Positions 17,442-26,481 are shown, counted from the first letter of the stretch. The stretch is 64,000 bases of DNA from Streptantibioticus rubrisoli (GCF_024436055.1 NZ_JANFNH010000001.1:124001-188000), one strand, 5' to 3'. A program made the numbers and translations. The notes: generated from the letters alone by a model not told the origin.

Positions 17442-18482
17442 CTACGCCTCCGGCGCGGTCCGCAGGTCCTGTGGCGCCTGCCCGACCAGTTCCCGCAGCA
17501 CGTCCTCCATCGTCACCAGGCCGACGGTGCGTCCGGCGTCGTCCACCACCGCCGCCAGATGCGCCCGGCGGCCGCGCATCGCGGTGAGCGCGTCGTCCAA
17601 CGGCGTGTTGGCCCGCACCCGGGTGATCGGCCGCAGCGCGGACACCGGGAACGCGGCATCCCGGGGCTCGGCGTCCAGCGCGTCCTTGACGTGCAGATAG
17701 CCGAGCACCCGGCCGGAGGCGTCCACGACCGGGAAGCGGGAGAAGCCGGTGGCGGCGGCGAGCCGCTCCAGGTCCTCCGGGGTGGTGCCCAGCGGCGCGT
17801 GGACCACCCGCTCGGCCGGGAGCACCACCTCACCCACCGGTCGACGGCCCAGTTCCAGAGCGTCCTGGAGACGCTCGGCCGCGCGTTGGTCCAGCAACCC
17901 GGCCTGACCGGCGTCGGTGACCATGCGCGCCAGCTCCGCGTCGGAGAACGCCGCCGCCACCTCGTTCCTGGGCTCCACCCGCAGCAGCCGCAGACCGGCG
18001 TTGGCCAGGGCGTTGACGCCGAGGATCACCGGGCGCAGCGCGTGGGTGAGGGCGACCAGTGGGGGACCGAGGGCCAGTGCCGCGCGGGCCGGGTCCGCGA
18101 GCGCGACGTTCTTCGGGACCATCTCCCCGAGCAGCATGTGCAGATACGTCGCGGCGGCCAGTGCGATCACGAACGAGGCCGGGTGCACCAGGCTCGTCGA
18201 CACCCGCGCCGCGTGGAAGGCGGGCTCCAACAGGTGGGCGAAGGCCGGTTCGGCGACCGCGCCCAGCACCAGGGTGCAGACGGTGATGCCGAGTTGGGCC
18301 GTGGCCATCAGCGCGGCGAGATGCTCAAGACCCCACAGCACGCCGCGCGCCCGGCGGTCGCCGCTCTCGGCGAGCGGGTCGATCTGGCTGCGGCGCACCG
18401 ACACGAGCGCGAACTCGGCGCCGACGAAGAACGCGTTCGCCACCAACGTCAGCGCACCGAGCAGCAGTTGGAGCACGATCAT
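17442..18482 (-). CDS. CNNM-domain/CBS-pair membrane protein (hemolysin family)
   Basis: 346 residues. An N-terminal CNNM (DUF21) membrane domain with about four hydrophobic segments is followed by two CBS motifs (V-H-A-P-L-G-T-T and I-T-R-V-R-A-N-T-P-L-D). It lacks the C-terminal CorC_HlyC domain of its partner. Such proteins are linked to magnesium or cation efflux in other organisms. Its start overlaps the upstream paralogue's stop by 4 bases (ATGA), so the two form a coupled pair, probably a heteromer. Confidence 0.88.
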   Translation of the reverse strand: MIVLQLLLGALTLVANAFFVGAEFALVSVRRSQIDPLAESGDRRARGVLWGLEHLAALMATAQLGITVCTLVLGAVAEPAFAHLLEPAFHAARVSTSLVHPASFVIALAAATYLHMLLGEMVPKNVALADPARAALALGPPLVALTHALRPVILGVNALANAGLRLLRVEPRNEVAAAFSDAELARMVTDAGQAGLLDQRAAERLQDALELGRRPVGEVVLPAERVVHAPLGTTPEDLERLAAATGFSRFPVVDASGRVLGYLHVKDALDAEPRDAAFPVSALRPITRVRANTPLDDALTAMRGRRAHLAAVVDDAGRTVGLVTMEDVLRELVGQAPQDLRTAPEA

Positions 18483-19831
18483 CGCGCGGCCTCCGCGCTC
18501 CCGCCGGTGCCCTCGTCGGTGTCGGCCGCGGGCGCGGTCAACCGCAGCCGGGCGGCGCGGTGCCCGGCCGCCGCGGTGACCTCAAGCAGCCAACCGGACT
18601 CCTCGATGGTGTCGCCCGTGCGCGGGATCCGTCCCAGCCGTTGCGCGACCAGGCCCGCGAGGGTCTCGTACGGGCCTTCCTGCACGTCGAGTCCGATCTG
18701 CTGGACCTGGTCGGTGCGGGTGGCGCCGTCGGCGTCGTACAGCGGATGCCCTGAGGCGTCCTCACCGACCACGACCAGATCGGGTGGCTCGTGCGGATCG
18801 TGTTCGTCGCGGACCTCGCCCACCACCTCTTCGACGATGTCCTCCAGGGTCGCCACACCGGCGGTGCCGCCGTACTCGTCGATGACCACGGCCATGCTGC
18901 GCTCGCCGGAGAGCCGGTCCAGCAGTCGGTCCACCGGGAGCGACTCGGGGACCAGCAGCGGCTCCTTCATCAGCGCGGTCACCGGGTGCCGGTCGCGCTG
19001 TCCGGCCGGGATCGCCAGCGCGTCCTTGATGTGCACCACGCCCACCACTGAGTCCAGGCTGTCCCGGTAGACCGGGAAGCGGGACAGACCGGTGGCGCGG
19101 GTGGCGTTGGCGACGTCCGCCGCGTTGGCGCGGGCGTCGAGCGCGGTGACCTGTACCCGGGGCGTCATCACGTTCTCCGCGGTCAGGTCGGGCAGACCGA
19201 GCGTGCGGACGAACAGTTCGGCGGTGTCCGCCTCCAGGGCGCCCTGTTTGGCCGAGTGCTTGGCGAGCGCCTCCAGTTCCTGGCGGCTGCGGGTGGAGAC
19301 CAGTTCCTGCGCCGGCTCGATGCCGAGGCGTCGCAGAACACGGTTCGCCGTGCTGTTCAGATGGCTGATCAGTGGCCGGAACATGGCGCTGAAGGCGCGC
19401 TGCGGGGTGGCGACGGCCTTGGCCACCCGGAGCGGACGGGAGATCGCCCAGTTCTTGGGGATCAGCTCGCCGACCACCATCAGCACGACGCTGGACAGCG
19501 CGGTACCCAGCACGAGTGCCACGGAGTCCGCCGCGGAGCCGAGACCCACCGCCCTCAGCGGCCTGGCCAGCAGCCTGGCGATGGACGGCTCCGCGATCAT
19601 GCCGATGACCAGGCCGGTGACCGTGATGCCCAGCTGCGCCCCGGAGAGCTGGAACGTCAACGCGCGGGCGGCCTTGCGCGCGCTGTCGGCGCCCCGCTCG
19701 CCCCGTTCCGCGGCCAGGTCCAACTCCCGGCGCTCGACGGTGGTCAGCGAGAACTCCGCGGCCACGAAGACGCCGCAGGCCAGCACCAGCGCCAGGGCCA
19801 CGAACAGCAGGAGTACCTCGGTCATCGCCAC
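18479..19831 (-). CDS. CNNM/CBS/CorC_HlyC membrane protein (hemolysin family)
   Basis: 450 residues: a CNNM membrane domain (first ~200 residues), a CBS pair around V-M-T-P-R-V-Q-V-T-A-L-D and the following I-K-D-A-L, an acidic linker (E-D-I-V-E-E-V-V-G-E-V-R-D-E-H-D), and a C-terminal CorC_HlyC transporter-associated domain. The family includes cation-efflux proteins such as CorB. First gene of a two-gene unit with the shorter paralogue. Confidence 0.9.
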   Translation of the reverse strand: MAMTEVLLLFVALALVLACGVFVAAEFSLTTVERRELDLAAERGERGADSARKAARALTFQLSGAQLGITVTGLVIGMIAEPSIARLLARPLRAVGLGSAADSVALVLGTALSSVVLMVVGELIPKNWAISRPLRVAKAVATPQRAFSAMFRPLISHLNSTANRVLRRLGIEPAQELVSTRSRQELEALAKHSAKQGALEADTAELFVRTLGLPDLTAENVMTPRVQVTALDARANAADVANATRATGLSRFPVYRDSLDSVVGVVHIKDALAIPAGQRDRHPVTALMKEPLLVPESLPVDRLLDRLSGERSMAVVIDEYGGTAGVATLEDIVEEVVGEVRDEHDPHEPPDLVVVGEDASGHPLYDADGATRTDQVQQIGLDVQEGPYETLAGLVAQRLGRIPRTGDTIEESGWLLEVTAAAGHRAARLRLTAPAADTDEGTGGSAEAAR

Positions 19832-20015
19832 ACCTCTGTTCCATGATCGGCCCGTGCCGCGCGACGCGCACGGTGTCGCTCCTGCGGGGGAGGGTCAATG
19901 CGACGGCTGCCAGGCTCGCCCATGGGGGCGCTCACACCTTTCGGTCAGGCCGCTGGCGCGGTCGAACGTCCCAGCGGCAGGCGGGCCTCAAGGGTAAAGG
20001 AACGGCAAAGTGGAG

Positions 20016-20468
20016 TTATGGGGTGAGTGGCTTGGTCCAGCGGCTCCACTGGGGTTCCGGCCGGTAGCCCGCGGCCCGCCAGGCCTGGTGCGCGCGCTCG
20101 TTGCGGTCCAGCACCATGGCGTCCGCACGCCGCCCGCCGAGCGCGGTGAAGCGGCGCTCCGCCGCTTCGAGCAGGGCGCTGGCGATGCCGTGCCGCCGGG
20201 CCCGCGGGTGTACGGCGAGTCGGTACAGATGGCACCGCCAGCCGTCGAATCCGGCGATCACCGTGCCGACGAGCGCGCCATCGCGCTCAGCGAGCAGCAC
20301 CGCGTCCGCGTCGCGCTCGATGAGCCGGGCGACTCCGGCCGCGTCGTCGCTGATGCTCGCGCCCTCCGCCGCGAGCCGCCAGAAGGCGAGCAGCCCGTGG
20401 ACATCCGCGGGTGTCGCGGTGCGTATGCGTACGCCGCCCCGCACACCGGGGCGTTGAAGATCGGTCAT
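20016..20468 (-). CDS. GNAT-family N-acetyltransferase
   Basis: 150 residues from ATG 20468; a TTG four codons earlier is in frame but has no support. GNAT signs are R-T-A-T-P-A-D-V at the start, L-Y-R-L-A-V-H-P-R-A-R-R-H-G-I-A-S-A-L-L (acetyl-CoA loop R-x-x-G-I/x-A) and L-D-R-N-E-R-A-H-Q-A-W-R-A-A-G-Y at the end. Divergent from the APH-like gene. Substrate unknown. Confidence 0.88.
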   Translation of the reverse strand: MTDLQRPGVRGGVRIRTATPADVHGLLAFWRLAAEGASISDDAAGVARLIERDADAVLLAERDGALVGTVIAGFDGWRCHLYRLAVHPRARRHGIASALLEAAERRFTALGGRRADAMVLDRNERAHQAWRAAGYRPEPQWSRWTKPLTP

Positions 20469-20548
20469 GCTCGCAGCCAAGCAGCGCCGTACTGGTTGGG
20501 CCAGCGGATTTCACCTCGTGGTCGGCCCAACTCCCTGTCGGGCGGCCG

Positions 20549-20577
20549 TTGTCAGTGCCCTGCGGTACACAGATAGG
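20549..20577 (+). promoter_or_regulatory. Candidate promoter of the APH-like gene
   Basis: TTGTCA (20549-20554), 17 bases, GATAGG (20572-20577). The spacing is good and the -10 moderate. It is followed 12 bases later by AGGAGG and the ATG at 20606. Confidence 0.4.
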
Positions 20578-20605
20578 GCAGGGGGCGGGTATGAGGAGGG
20601 GGATC

Positions 20606-21523
20606 ATGGACATGGTGGTGCCGCGCGCGGCGCGTGAGGCGTTGGTGGTGCGGTTCGGGCCGGGTGCCGGGGCGTGGTGTGACGGGCTGCCCCGGAGGGT
20701 GGCGCGGCTGGCGGAGCGTTGGGAGCTGCGGCCGGTGCGGCAGTTGGGCGGTGGCACCTCACGCGTGATCGTCTGCGGCTTGCCGGGCGGTGGCCGGACG
20801 TACCTCAAGCTCACCCCGGATCCGGCGGTCGCCGCACAGGAGGCGGAGGCGCTGCGGCTCTGGCAGGGCGGCGGCCGCACTCCAGCGCTGCTCGCCGCGG
20901 CACCGCACGAGGGGGCGCTGCTGCTCGCGGCGGTCGAACGGCCCGACGGCAGTCCCGCGCCCACGCTACGCGACGAGGCGGAGGCCCGACTGGCCGACGT
21001 GGCAGGGCTGTTGACGCAGATACGCGGACACCGCCCCGGGCCCAGCAGCGCACTGCCCACACTGGCGGAGCGGGTCGACTTCCTCTTCGACCTCACCCGC
21101 AGACGGCTGGGCGCGACACCGCGGCCTGCCGTAGGCCCGGAGCTGGTCGAGCGTTGCCGACGCGCCGCTCTCCGGCTGGCGGAGGGCGAGTGGAGCGCGG
21201 TGGTGCACGGCGATCTGCACCCGGGCAACGTCCTCGACGCCGGACCGAAGCGGGGCCTGGTGGCGATCGACCCCCGCCCGGCGGTCGGCGATTCCGACTT
21301 CGACGCCATCGACTGGGCGCTGTCCGGTGCCACCACACCGGCCGCGGTCCAGGAGCGCGTACAGCGGCTCGCCGACCTGGTGCCGGGGCTCGCCGCGGAC
21401 CGGGTATCGCGCTGGTGTGAGGTGACCGCCGTGATCATGGCGGTGCCACGGGTCGCCCGTGGCGCCGACGACCGGTACACGCGGCTACTGGTCGGCATGG
21501 CGACTCTTGCCGCTGCTAGCTGA
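20606..21523 (+). CDS. Aminoglycoside phosphotransferase-family kinase
   Basis: 305 residues. The APH/choline-kinase fold is shown by V-V-H-G-D-L-H-P-G-N-V-L (catalytic Asp and metal Asn) and V-A-I-D-P-R-P-A-V-G-D-S-D-F-D (DxD-like metal site). The start is ATG 20606, with AGGAGGGGG just upstream; ATG 20591 is also in frame. Such chromosomal APH-like kinases act on many small molecules, and resistance cannot be assumed. The stop is 20 bases before the antitoxin gene, and its last codons contain that gene's promoter. Confidence 0.85.
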   Translation: MDMVVPRAAREALVVRFGPGAGAWCDGLPRRVARLAERWELRPVRQLGGGTSRVIVCGLPGGGRTYLKLTPDPAVAAQEAEALRLWQGGGRTPALLAAAPHEGALLLAAVERPDGSPAPTLRDEAEARLADVAGLLTQIRGHRPGPSSALPTLAERVDFLFDLTRRRLGATPRPAVGPELVERCRRAALRLAEGEWSAVVHGDLHPGNVLDAGPKRGLVAIDPRPAVGDSDFDAIDWALSGATTPAAVQERVQRLADLVPGLAADRVSRWCEVTAVIMAVPRVARGADDRYTRLLVGMATLAAAS

Positions 21524-21536
21524 TGGGCGCTAGCTT
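21507..21536 (+). promoter_or_regulatory. Promoter and operator of the RHH/Fic-like toxin-antitoxin pair
   Basis: TTGCCG (21507-21512), an 18-base spacer, TAGCTT (21531-21536). Two copies of the palindrome GCTAGC (21515-21520 and 21529-21534), 14 bp apart, lie in the spacer and over the -10. Transcription should start at or next to the ATG at 21544, so the mRNA is probably leaderless, and an antitoxin dimer pair could cover the core promoter. Confidence 0.5.
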
Positions 21537-21543
21537 TAGGGGT

Positions 21544-21834
21544 ATGGCCAAGACGCAGCTGAACGTGCGGGTCGACGAGAGCACCGCGGAAACCGCCAGG
21601 AACCGTGCGTCGCAGCGCGGTATCAGCGTGAACCGCTACATCGAGGAACTGGTCCGTGCCGACCAGGCGGAGAACGGCCGGACGTTCGTGGAGGCCGCCG
21701 CCGACTTCATGAAGCAGTACGAAGCGGTGTTCGCCGAGGAGTTCGGACGGGAACGCGAAGGCAGGCGGACCAACGCCCTGCCCGCCGACGAAGCGCTGAA
21801 CGGCGGTTCCGGCTCGGGGCGTACCCCGGCGTGA
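21544..21834 (+). CDS. Ribbon-helix-helix antitoxin (HicB/Arc-like)
   Basis: 96 residues from ATG 21544. The N-terminal T-Q-L-N-V-R-V-D-E strand followed by helices T-A-E-T-A-R-N-R-A and S-V-N-R-Y-I-E-E-L-V is a textbook ribbon-helix-helix DNA-binding domain. The middle (F-V-E-A-A-A-D-F-M-K-Q-Y-E) probably binds the toxin, and the tail is disordered. There is no good ribosome site, but the predicted transcription start is at the ATG. Overlaps the toxin gene by 4 bases (GTGA). It probably represses its own operon. Confidence 0.82.
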   Translation: MAKTQLNVRVDESTAETARNRASQRGISVNRYIEELVRADQAENGRTFVEAAADFMKQYEAVFAEEFGREREGRRTNALPADEALNGGSGSGRTPA

Positions 21835-22214
21835 CCCTGCGCATCGATCTGGCCTGGTTGTTGATGGTCGCCGAGCGGAACACTCCAGGTGATCCACAGG
21901 TCACCGACTGGGGAGCGCTGCTCGCCGCGGTCGCCCGCCACCAGGCGGAGATATTCGGCACGCCCGTCTACCCCGATCCACGGCAACGCGCGGCCGCGCT
22001 CCTGCAGTTGCTGGTGCACGTACCGGCGCTGGAGCGCTCCAACGTGATGTTCGCCTGCGCTGTGGCCTATGCGTATCTGGTCGCCTGCGGCATGAAGGTG
22101 GTCACCTCGCCGGAGCAAGTGCGAGATCTGGCGCGGCTGGTGAAGGACGGCACGGCGGACCTGGAGCGCATCACCGACGAACTGCGGGGCTGGACCGGGG
22201 GCGCGGAGCACTGA
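21831..22214 (+). CDS. Fic/Doc-like toxin component with degenerate motif
   Basis: 127 residues from GTG 21831, coupled to the antitoxin. The overall helical pattern and the A-L-L-Q-L-L-V-H-V-P-A-L-E-R-S-N-V-M-F-A block resemble Fic/Doc proteins. The canonical H-x-F-x-x-G-N-K/G-R motif is not intact: only His63 and an Asn (71), with changed spacing, remain. Either a diverged subfamily with another activity or an inactive partner. The toxin role is inferred from operon layout and overall resemblance. Confidence 0.7.
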   Translation: MTLRIDLAWLLMVAERNTPGDPQVTDWGALLAAVARHQAEIFGTPVYPDPRQRAAALLQLLVHVPALERSNVMFACAVAYAYLVACGMKVVTSPEQVRDLARLVKDGTADLERITDELRGWTGGAEH

Positions 22215-22249
22215 GCGCTCCGCGGGGGGTGCGGGCGATGTGCCGCCGA

Positions 22250-22305
22250 TCGTCTGCGGCGCCTTTGCGGCTGGTCGCGCAGTTCCCGCGCCCCTTTGGG
22301 GCGCT
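22250..22305. repeat. Common Streptomyces intergenic repeat with hairpin
   Basis: Contains GGTCGCGCAGTTCCCGCGC followed by CCCTTTGGGGCGC; the hairpin is GCGCCCC-TTT-GGGGCGC (22288-22304). Near-identical sequences (CTGGTCGCGCAGTTCC... hairpin) are scattered through many Streptomyces genomes between convergent genes. Here it sits between the convergent toxin and methyltransferase genes and probably ends both. Confidence 0.6.
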
Positions 22306-22384
22306 ACCGAACCGCGGCGGACCAGCGGGGCCGAACCTGCCACCACCCCGCAACCCGACCGGCACCCACTGGACAGGCGCCCGC

Positions 22385-23047
22385 TCAGGCGCGGCGCGCG
22401 GCGCACAGCACATGTGGTGTGCTGGGGAACGGAATTGGGCCGTCCGGCACCTTCAGAGTGCGTACCGTGCCGAGTTCGAAGCCCGCGGCGGCCACCTCCG
22501 CCAGCGTGTCGCGGCTCGTGTGGCAGCCGCCGAACAGCAGCGGCCAGAACGTGTGGTCCACCGCCCACTGCGCCGCCGCCAAGCCGCCGCCGGTGGCCCG
22601 TACGTGCTCCAACAGCCGCAGTTCGCCGCCCGGCTTCACCACCCGTCTCAACTCCGCCAGGGCGCGCCGCTGATCGCGCACCGAGCACAGCACCAGACAG
22701 GCCACCGCCGCGTCGAACGCCTCGCTCTTGACCGGCAGTGCCTCGGCCGCACCAGGAACGACGTCCACCGGCACCTCCATCCGCGAGGCAACGTCGGCCG
22801 CCGCCCGGCGCAGCCGTCGCTCCGGCTCGATCGCCACCACCTCGCAGACCGCCGCCGGATAGTGCCGGAAGTTCAGCCCCGACCCGGCGCCGATCTCGAT
22901 GACCCGCCCGGAGAGCCCGGCCAGCAACTCCCGGCGGTGTCGGACCAACTCCAGCCGTTCTTCGGCGATCGGCGCCCACCACTCGTAGAACCGGGCGAAC
23001 ACCGGGTGGTGAACCGCGTCCCGCGGAGCCCGCGTCAGTGCGCTCAT
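22385..23047 (-). CDS. Class I SAM-dependent methyltransferase
   Basis: 220 residues from ATG 23047. Motif I is V-I-E-I-G-A-G-S-G-L-N; motif II is V-V-A-I-E-P-E; motif IV is F-D-A-A-V-A-C-L-V-L-C-S-V. The C-terminal L-L-E-H-V-R-A and F-G-G-C-H-T-S-R-D-T resemble METTL7-/phospholipid-type methyltransferases rather than BioC. It follows bioD by 49 bases on the same strand and may be co-transcribed, but a role in biotin synthesis is not supported. Acceptor unknown. Confidence 0.85.
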   Translation of the reverse strand: MSALTRAPRDAVHHPVFARFYEWWAPIAEERLELVRHRRELLAGLSGRVIEIGAGSGLNFRHYPAAVCEVVAIEPERRLRRAAADVASRMEVPVDVVPGAAEALPVKSEAFDAAVACLVLCSVRDQRRALAELRRVVKPGGELRLLEHVRATGGGLAAAQWAVDHTFWPLLFGGCHTSRDTLAEVAAAGFELGTVRTLKVPDGPIPFPSTPHVLCAARRA

Positions 23048-23096
23048 GGCGTTCGCCTCTCCTCGCGCGGGGCCGACGCCACCAGTGTGCCGCCGG

Positions 23097-23816
23097 TCAG
23101 GCCCCCGCGCGAGTGCTGAACGCGTGCGCGTCCCAGTGCCCACCGAGGGCGGGCGCCAGCCAACCGGCCGCCGCCCGGCGGAAGTCGGCGGGCGGCAGCG
23201 CTCCCGCACCCTGCGGCACCGCCCCCAGCAACGGGGCGTCCGCCACCTGGGGCAGATCGGCGAGGTTGCACCGGGCCGCCAGATCCGGCTCGCGCGGCCA
23301 GCTGCCCACCACCACACCGAGGCAGTCCAGCCCGCGGTGCCGCAGCTCCCTGGCGGTCAGCTCGGTCATGTTCAGGGTGCCGAGACCGGCCGCGACGACC
23401 AACAGCACCTGGGCGCCCAGCAGTCCGGCGGCGTCCGCCAGCGTCGTGCCGTGCTCGTCGAAGCGCACCAGCAGCCCGCCCGCGCCCTCCACCAGGACCA
23501 GGTCATGGTCGAGGGCCAACTTCCGGGCGGCGTCCGCGACCTGCTGGGGGTCCACCGTGGGCAGTCCGGCGCGCCGGGCCGCGGTGCCGGGCGCCAATGG
23601 CTCGGGGTAGCGGGCGAGTTCGGCGGTCGTCACATCTCCGGCCAGCCGCGCCACCTCCGCGGCGTCACCCGTCTCGTCCGCCGTCACACCGGTCTGCGCC
23701 GGCTTCAGCACGGCGACGGTGCGGCCGAGCGCCACGGCGGTGGCGGCCACGGCGGCGGTCACCACCGTCTTGCCGATCTCCGTGCCAGTCCCCGTGACGA
23801 CGATCACCGTACCCAT
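23097..23816 (-). CDS. bioD: Dethiobiotin synthetase
   Basis: 239 residues. ATP-dependent closure of the ureido ring from 7,8-diaminopelargonate and CO2. The P-loop G-T-G-T-E-I-G-K-T (residues 9-17), the K-P-A-Q-T-G block and E-G-A-G-G-L-L-V are all diagnostic. ATG 23816 lies 9 bases after the bioA stop; third gene of the bioB-bioA-bioD unit. Confidence 0.95.
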   Translation of the reverse strand: MGTVIVVTGTGTEIGKTVVTAAVAATAVALGRTVAVLKPAQTGVTADETGDAAEVARLAGDVTTAELARYPEPLAPGTAARRAGLPTVDPQQVADAARKLALDHDLVLVEGAGGLLVRFDEHGTTLADAAGLLGAQVLLVVAAGLGTLNMTELTARELRHRGLDCLGVVVGSWPREPDLAARCNLADLPQVADAPLLGAVPQGAGALPPADFRRAAAGWLAPALGGHWDAHAFSTRAGA

Positions 23817-23825
23817 GTCGCTTAC

Positions 23826-25130
23826 TCAACCCTCCCGCGCCGCGGCTATTACCGCCGCGCAGATCCGTGCCACGTCCTCGTCCCCGGTGACGTACGGCGG
23901 CATCGTGTACACCAGGTCGCGGAACGGCCGCAGCCACACGCCGTCGCCGACCGCGGCCCGGGTCGCCGCCGCGATGTCCACCTCGTGGTCGAGTTGGACC
24001 ACACCGATCGCGCCGAGCACGCGGACGTCCCGTACCCCCGCGACCGCCGCGGCGCCCGCCAGGCCCTCGCGCAGGCCCGTCTCGATCCGCTTGACCTCCA
24101 ACGCCCAGTCCTGGCTGAGCAGCAGGTCGATGGAGGCGTTGGCGACGGCCGCCGCCAACGGGTTGCCCATGAACGTGGGGCCGTGGGCCAGCACCGGTAC
24201 CTCACCGCGTGAGATGCCCTCGGCGACCCGTGCGGTGCACAGTGTCGCGGCCATCGTCAGATAGCCGCCGGTCAGCGCCTTGCCCAGGCACATCACATCG
24301 GGCGCGATCCCCGCGTGATCGGCCGCGAACAGCGTGCCCGTGCGGCCGAAGCCGGTGGCGATCTCGTCCAGCACCAGCAGCACGTCGTGCTCGTCGCACG
24401 CCTCGCGCAGCACCCGCAGATAGCCGGGAGAGTGGAAGCGCATCCCACCAGCCCCCTGTACCACGGGTTCCACGATCACCGCGGCCAACTCGTCGGCGTG
24501 CCGCGCGATCAACTCCCGCAGGTGCGCGGCGTACCGCGGGTCAGCCGGATCGTCGAAGCCGCCGGGTGGCGGGTCGGCGAAGACCTGCCGGGCGAGCACT
24601 CCGGACCACAGGTGGTGCATGCCACCGTCCGGGTCGCACACCGACATCGGCTGCCAGGTGTCCCCGTGATAGCCGCCCCGCCAGGTCAACAGCCGCCGCT
24701 TGCCCGGCCGTCCGCGCGACCGCCAGTACTGCAGGCACATCTTGACCGCGACCTCGACCGACACCGAACCGGAGTCGGCCAGAAAGACATGGCGCAACGG
24801 CTCAGGGGTGAGCTCCACCAGCCGGGCGGCCAGCCGGACGGCGGGCTCATGGGTGAGCCCGCCGAACATCACATGGCTCATCCGGTCCAGTTGGCCGCGC
24901 ACCGCCTCGTTGAGCACCGGGTGGTTGTAGCCGTGGATGGCCGACCACCACGAGGACATCCCGTCCACCAACTCGGCGGTACCGCCCGCCGGATCGCTGA
25001 CCCGCAGCCGTACACCGCTGGCCGACTCGACCAGGAGCGGTTCCGCGCGGCCGGGCATCGGGCCGTACGGGTGCCAGACGTGCTCCCGGTCGAGGGCCAG
25101 CAGTTCACGCACGGAGAGCGGCTCAGGCAT
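23826..25130 (-). CDS. bioA: Adenosylmethionine-8-amino-7-oxononanoate aminotransferase
   Basis: 434 residues from ATG 25130 ([10 protein letters not shown]). PLP enzyme making diaminopelargonate with SAM as amino donor. Signatures are H-V-W-H-P-Y-G-P-M near the start, [25 protein letters not shown] (PLP Asp), and L-G-K-A-L-T-G-G-Y (PLP Lys). The start overlaps the bioB stop by 8 bases. An open frame extends upstream but only through bioB. Confidence 0.95.
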   Translation of the reverse strand: MPEPLSVRELLALDREHVWHPYGPMPGRAEPLLVESASGVRLRVSDPAGGTAELVDGMSSWWSAIHGYNHPVLNEAVRGQLDRMSHVMFGGLTHEPAVRLAARLVELTPEPLRHVFLADSGSVSVEVAVKMCLQYWRSRGRPGKRRLLTWRGGYHGDTWQPMSVCDPDGGMHHLWSGVLARQVFADPPPGGFDDPADPRYAAHLRELIARHADELAAVIVEPVVQGAGGMRFHSPGYLRVLREACDEHDVLLVLDEIATGFGRTGTLFAADHAGIAPDVMCLGKALTGGYLTMAATLCTARVAEGISRGEVPVLAHGPTFMGNPLAAAVANASIDLLLSQDWALEVKRIETGLREGLAGAAAVAGVRDVRVLGAIGVVQLDHEVDIAAATRAAVGDGVWLRPFRDLVYTMPPYVTGDEDVARICAAVIAAAREG

Positions 25131-26355
25131 TGGGCGGCAGGTCCGTGCCCGCGCCACGGCGGCGCACCGCGACCAGATCGGTACGGGCGGCCGCGGCGGG
25201 CGCCGCCACCGGCTCCGGCTCAACGCCGCACGGCCCGCAGGCGCTCTCGTGCGCACCGCACCCCTCGTGCGCGCCGGAAGCCGATCCGCACCCCGCGTCG
25301 GAAGCCGATCCGCACCCCGCGCCGGAGGCCGAGCCGCAGGCCGCGCCGGCGCGCCGGTGCTCGGGCAGCGTGGTGGTCTGCGCACCCTCCACCTCGAAGC
25401 CCGCGTCCGCGATCATCTCGAGGTCGGCCTGGCCCGCCTGCCCCTCACTGGTCAGGTAGTCGCCCAGGAAGATGGAGTTGACCAGGTGCAGCGCCAGCGG
25501 CTGGAGCGTGCGCAGATGGATCTCCCGGCCGCCCGCCAGCCGTACCTCCACGTCCGGGCAGACGAACCGGACCATCGCCAGGATGCGCAGGCACCGCTGC
25601 GGGGTCAGCGACCAATTCTCCCCGAGCGGAGTGCCCTCGAACGGGATGAGGAAGTTCACCGGTACGGAGTCCGGGTCCATTTCGCGCAGCGCGAAAACCA
25701 CGTCCACCAGATCGGTGTCCGACTCACCCATTCCGGCGATCAGTCCGGAGCACGCCGACAGGCCCGCCTGCTGTGCCTGCCGGACGGTGTCCACCCGGTC
25801 GGAGAAGTCGTGCGTGGTGCAGATGTCGCCGTAGGTCGCCTCTGAGGTGTTGAGGTTGTGGTTGTAGGCGTCCGCTCCGGCCGCCCGCAGCCGCTCGGCC
25901 TGGCCGTCGGACAGCAGCCCGAGGCAGGCGCACACCTCCACGCCCTCGTGCTCGTTCTTGATGGCCTCGATGGTCTTGGAGACCCGCTCCACGTCCCGGT
26001 CGGTCGGACCGCGGCCGCTGGCCACCAGGCAGACCCGCTTGGCGCCGCCCGCGATCCCGGCGCCCGCGGCGTCCGCGGCCTCGCCCGGCTTCAGCCAGGT
26101 GTACTTGAGGATCTCGGCCTTGGAGCCGAGCCGCTGGGAGCAGTACGAGCAGTCCTCGGGGCACAGCCCGGACTTCAGGTTGACCAGGTAGTTCAGCTTC
26201 ACCCGGCGTCCGAACCAGTGGCGGCGGACCTTTCCGGCCGCGGCCACCACGTCGAGCAGTTCATCGTCGGAGGTGGCCAGTACGGCCAGCGCCTCCTCGC
26301 GGGTCGGCAGTTCTCGCCGCAGCCCCTTGTCCACCAGCGTGTTCAGCAGGTCCAT
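25123..26355 (-). CDS. bioB: Biotin synthase with Cys-rich C-terminal tail
   Basis: 410 residues from ATG 26355. A radical-SAM enzyme that inserts sulfur into dethiobiotin. The cluster motif is C65-P-E-D-C69-S-Y-C72, and downstream blocks ([26 protein letters not shown]) are complete. Unusual is a tail of about 75 residues with repeated G-C-G-S-A-S units and C-G-x-H/C-G-P-C-G motifs, six cysteines in all, encoded partly by a 24-bp tandem repeat. First gene of the leftward bio unit, divergent from bioF. Confidence 0.95.
   Translation of the reverse strand: MDLLNTLVDKGLRRELPTREEALAVLATSDDELLDVVAAAGKVRRHWFGRRVKLNYLVNLKSGLCPEDCSYCSQRLGSKAEILKYTWLKPGEAADAAGAGIAGGAKRVCLVASGRGPTDRDVERVSKTIEAIKNEHEGVEVCACLGLLSDGQAERLRAAGADAYNHNLNTSEATYGDICTTHDFSDRVDTVRQAQQAGLSACSGLIAGMGESDTDLVDVVFALREMDPDSVPVNFLIPFEGTPLGENWSLTPQRCLRILAMVRFVCPDVEVRLAGGREIHLRTLQPLALHLVNSIFLGDYLTSEGQAGQADLEMIADAGFEVEGAQTTTLPEHRRAGAACGSASGAGCGSASDAGCGSASGAHEGCGAHESACGPCGVEPEPVAAPAAAARTDLVAVRRRGAGTDLPPNA
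25271..25342 (-). repeat. Three tandem 24-bp units inside bioB
   Basis: Units at 25271-25294, 25295-25318 and 25319-25342; the first two differ at one base and the third at a few. In frame, each adds eight residues of the G-C-G-S-A-S-x-A type to the BioB tail. Confidence 0.85.
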
Positions 26356-26452
26356 GGCGATGATCCTCGCCCAGCGGGCCACCAACGGCCAATGGCAAAC
26401 CACACAACACCCACCGATCGACATGTGTGTATCACCACACCCCGGTCCGCAC

Positions 26453-26481
26453 GGTTCACCCGCTAGGTTGCAGGGCGAACC
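26453..26481. promoter_or_regulatory. Inverted repeat in the bioB-bioF divergent region
   Basis: GGTTCACCC-11-GGGCGAACC, 8 of 9 pairs matching, between divergent bioB (start 26355) and bioF (start 26530). The position suits an operator acting on both units. The protein is unknown; TetR-type BioQ or BirA-like biotin regulators are the family precedents. Confidence 0.4.

Noticed and set aside
22385-23047. Methyltransferase as BioC (malonyl-ACP methyltransferase)
   Set aside because: It follows bioD, but its motifs (E-H-V-R-A, F-G-G-C-H-x-x-R-D-T) point to a METTL7/phospholipid-type enzyme, not BioC.
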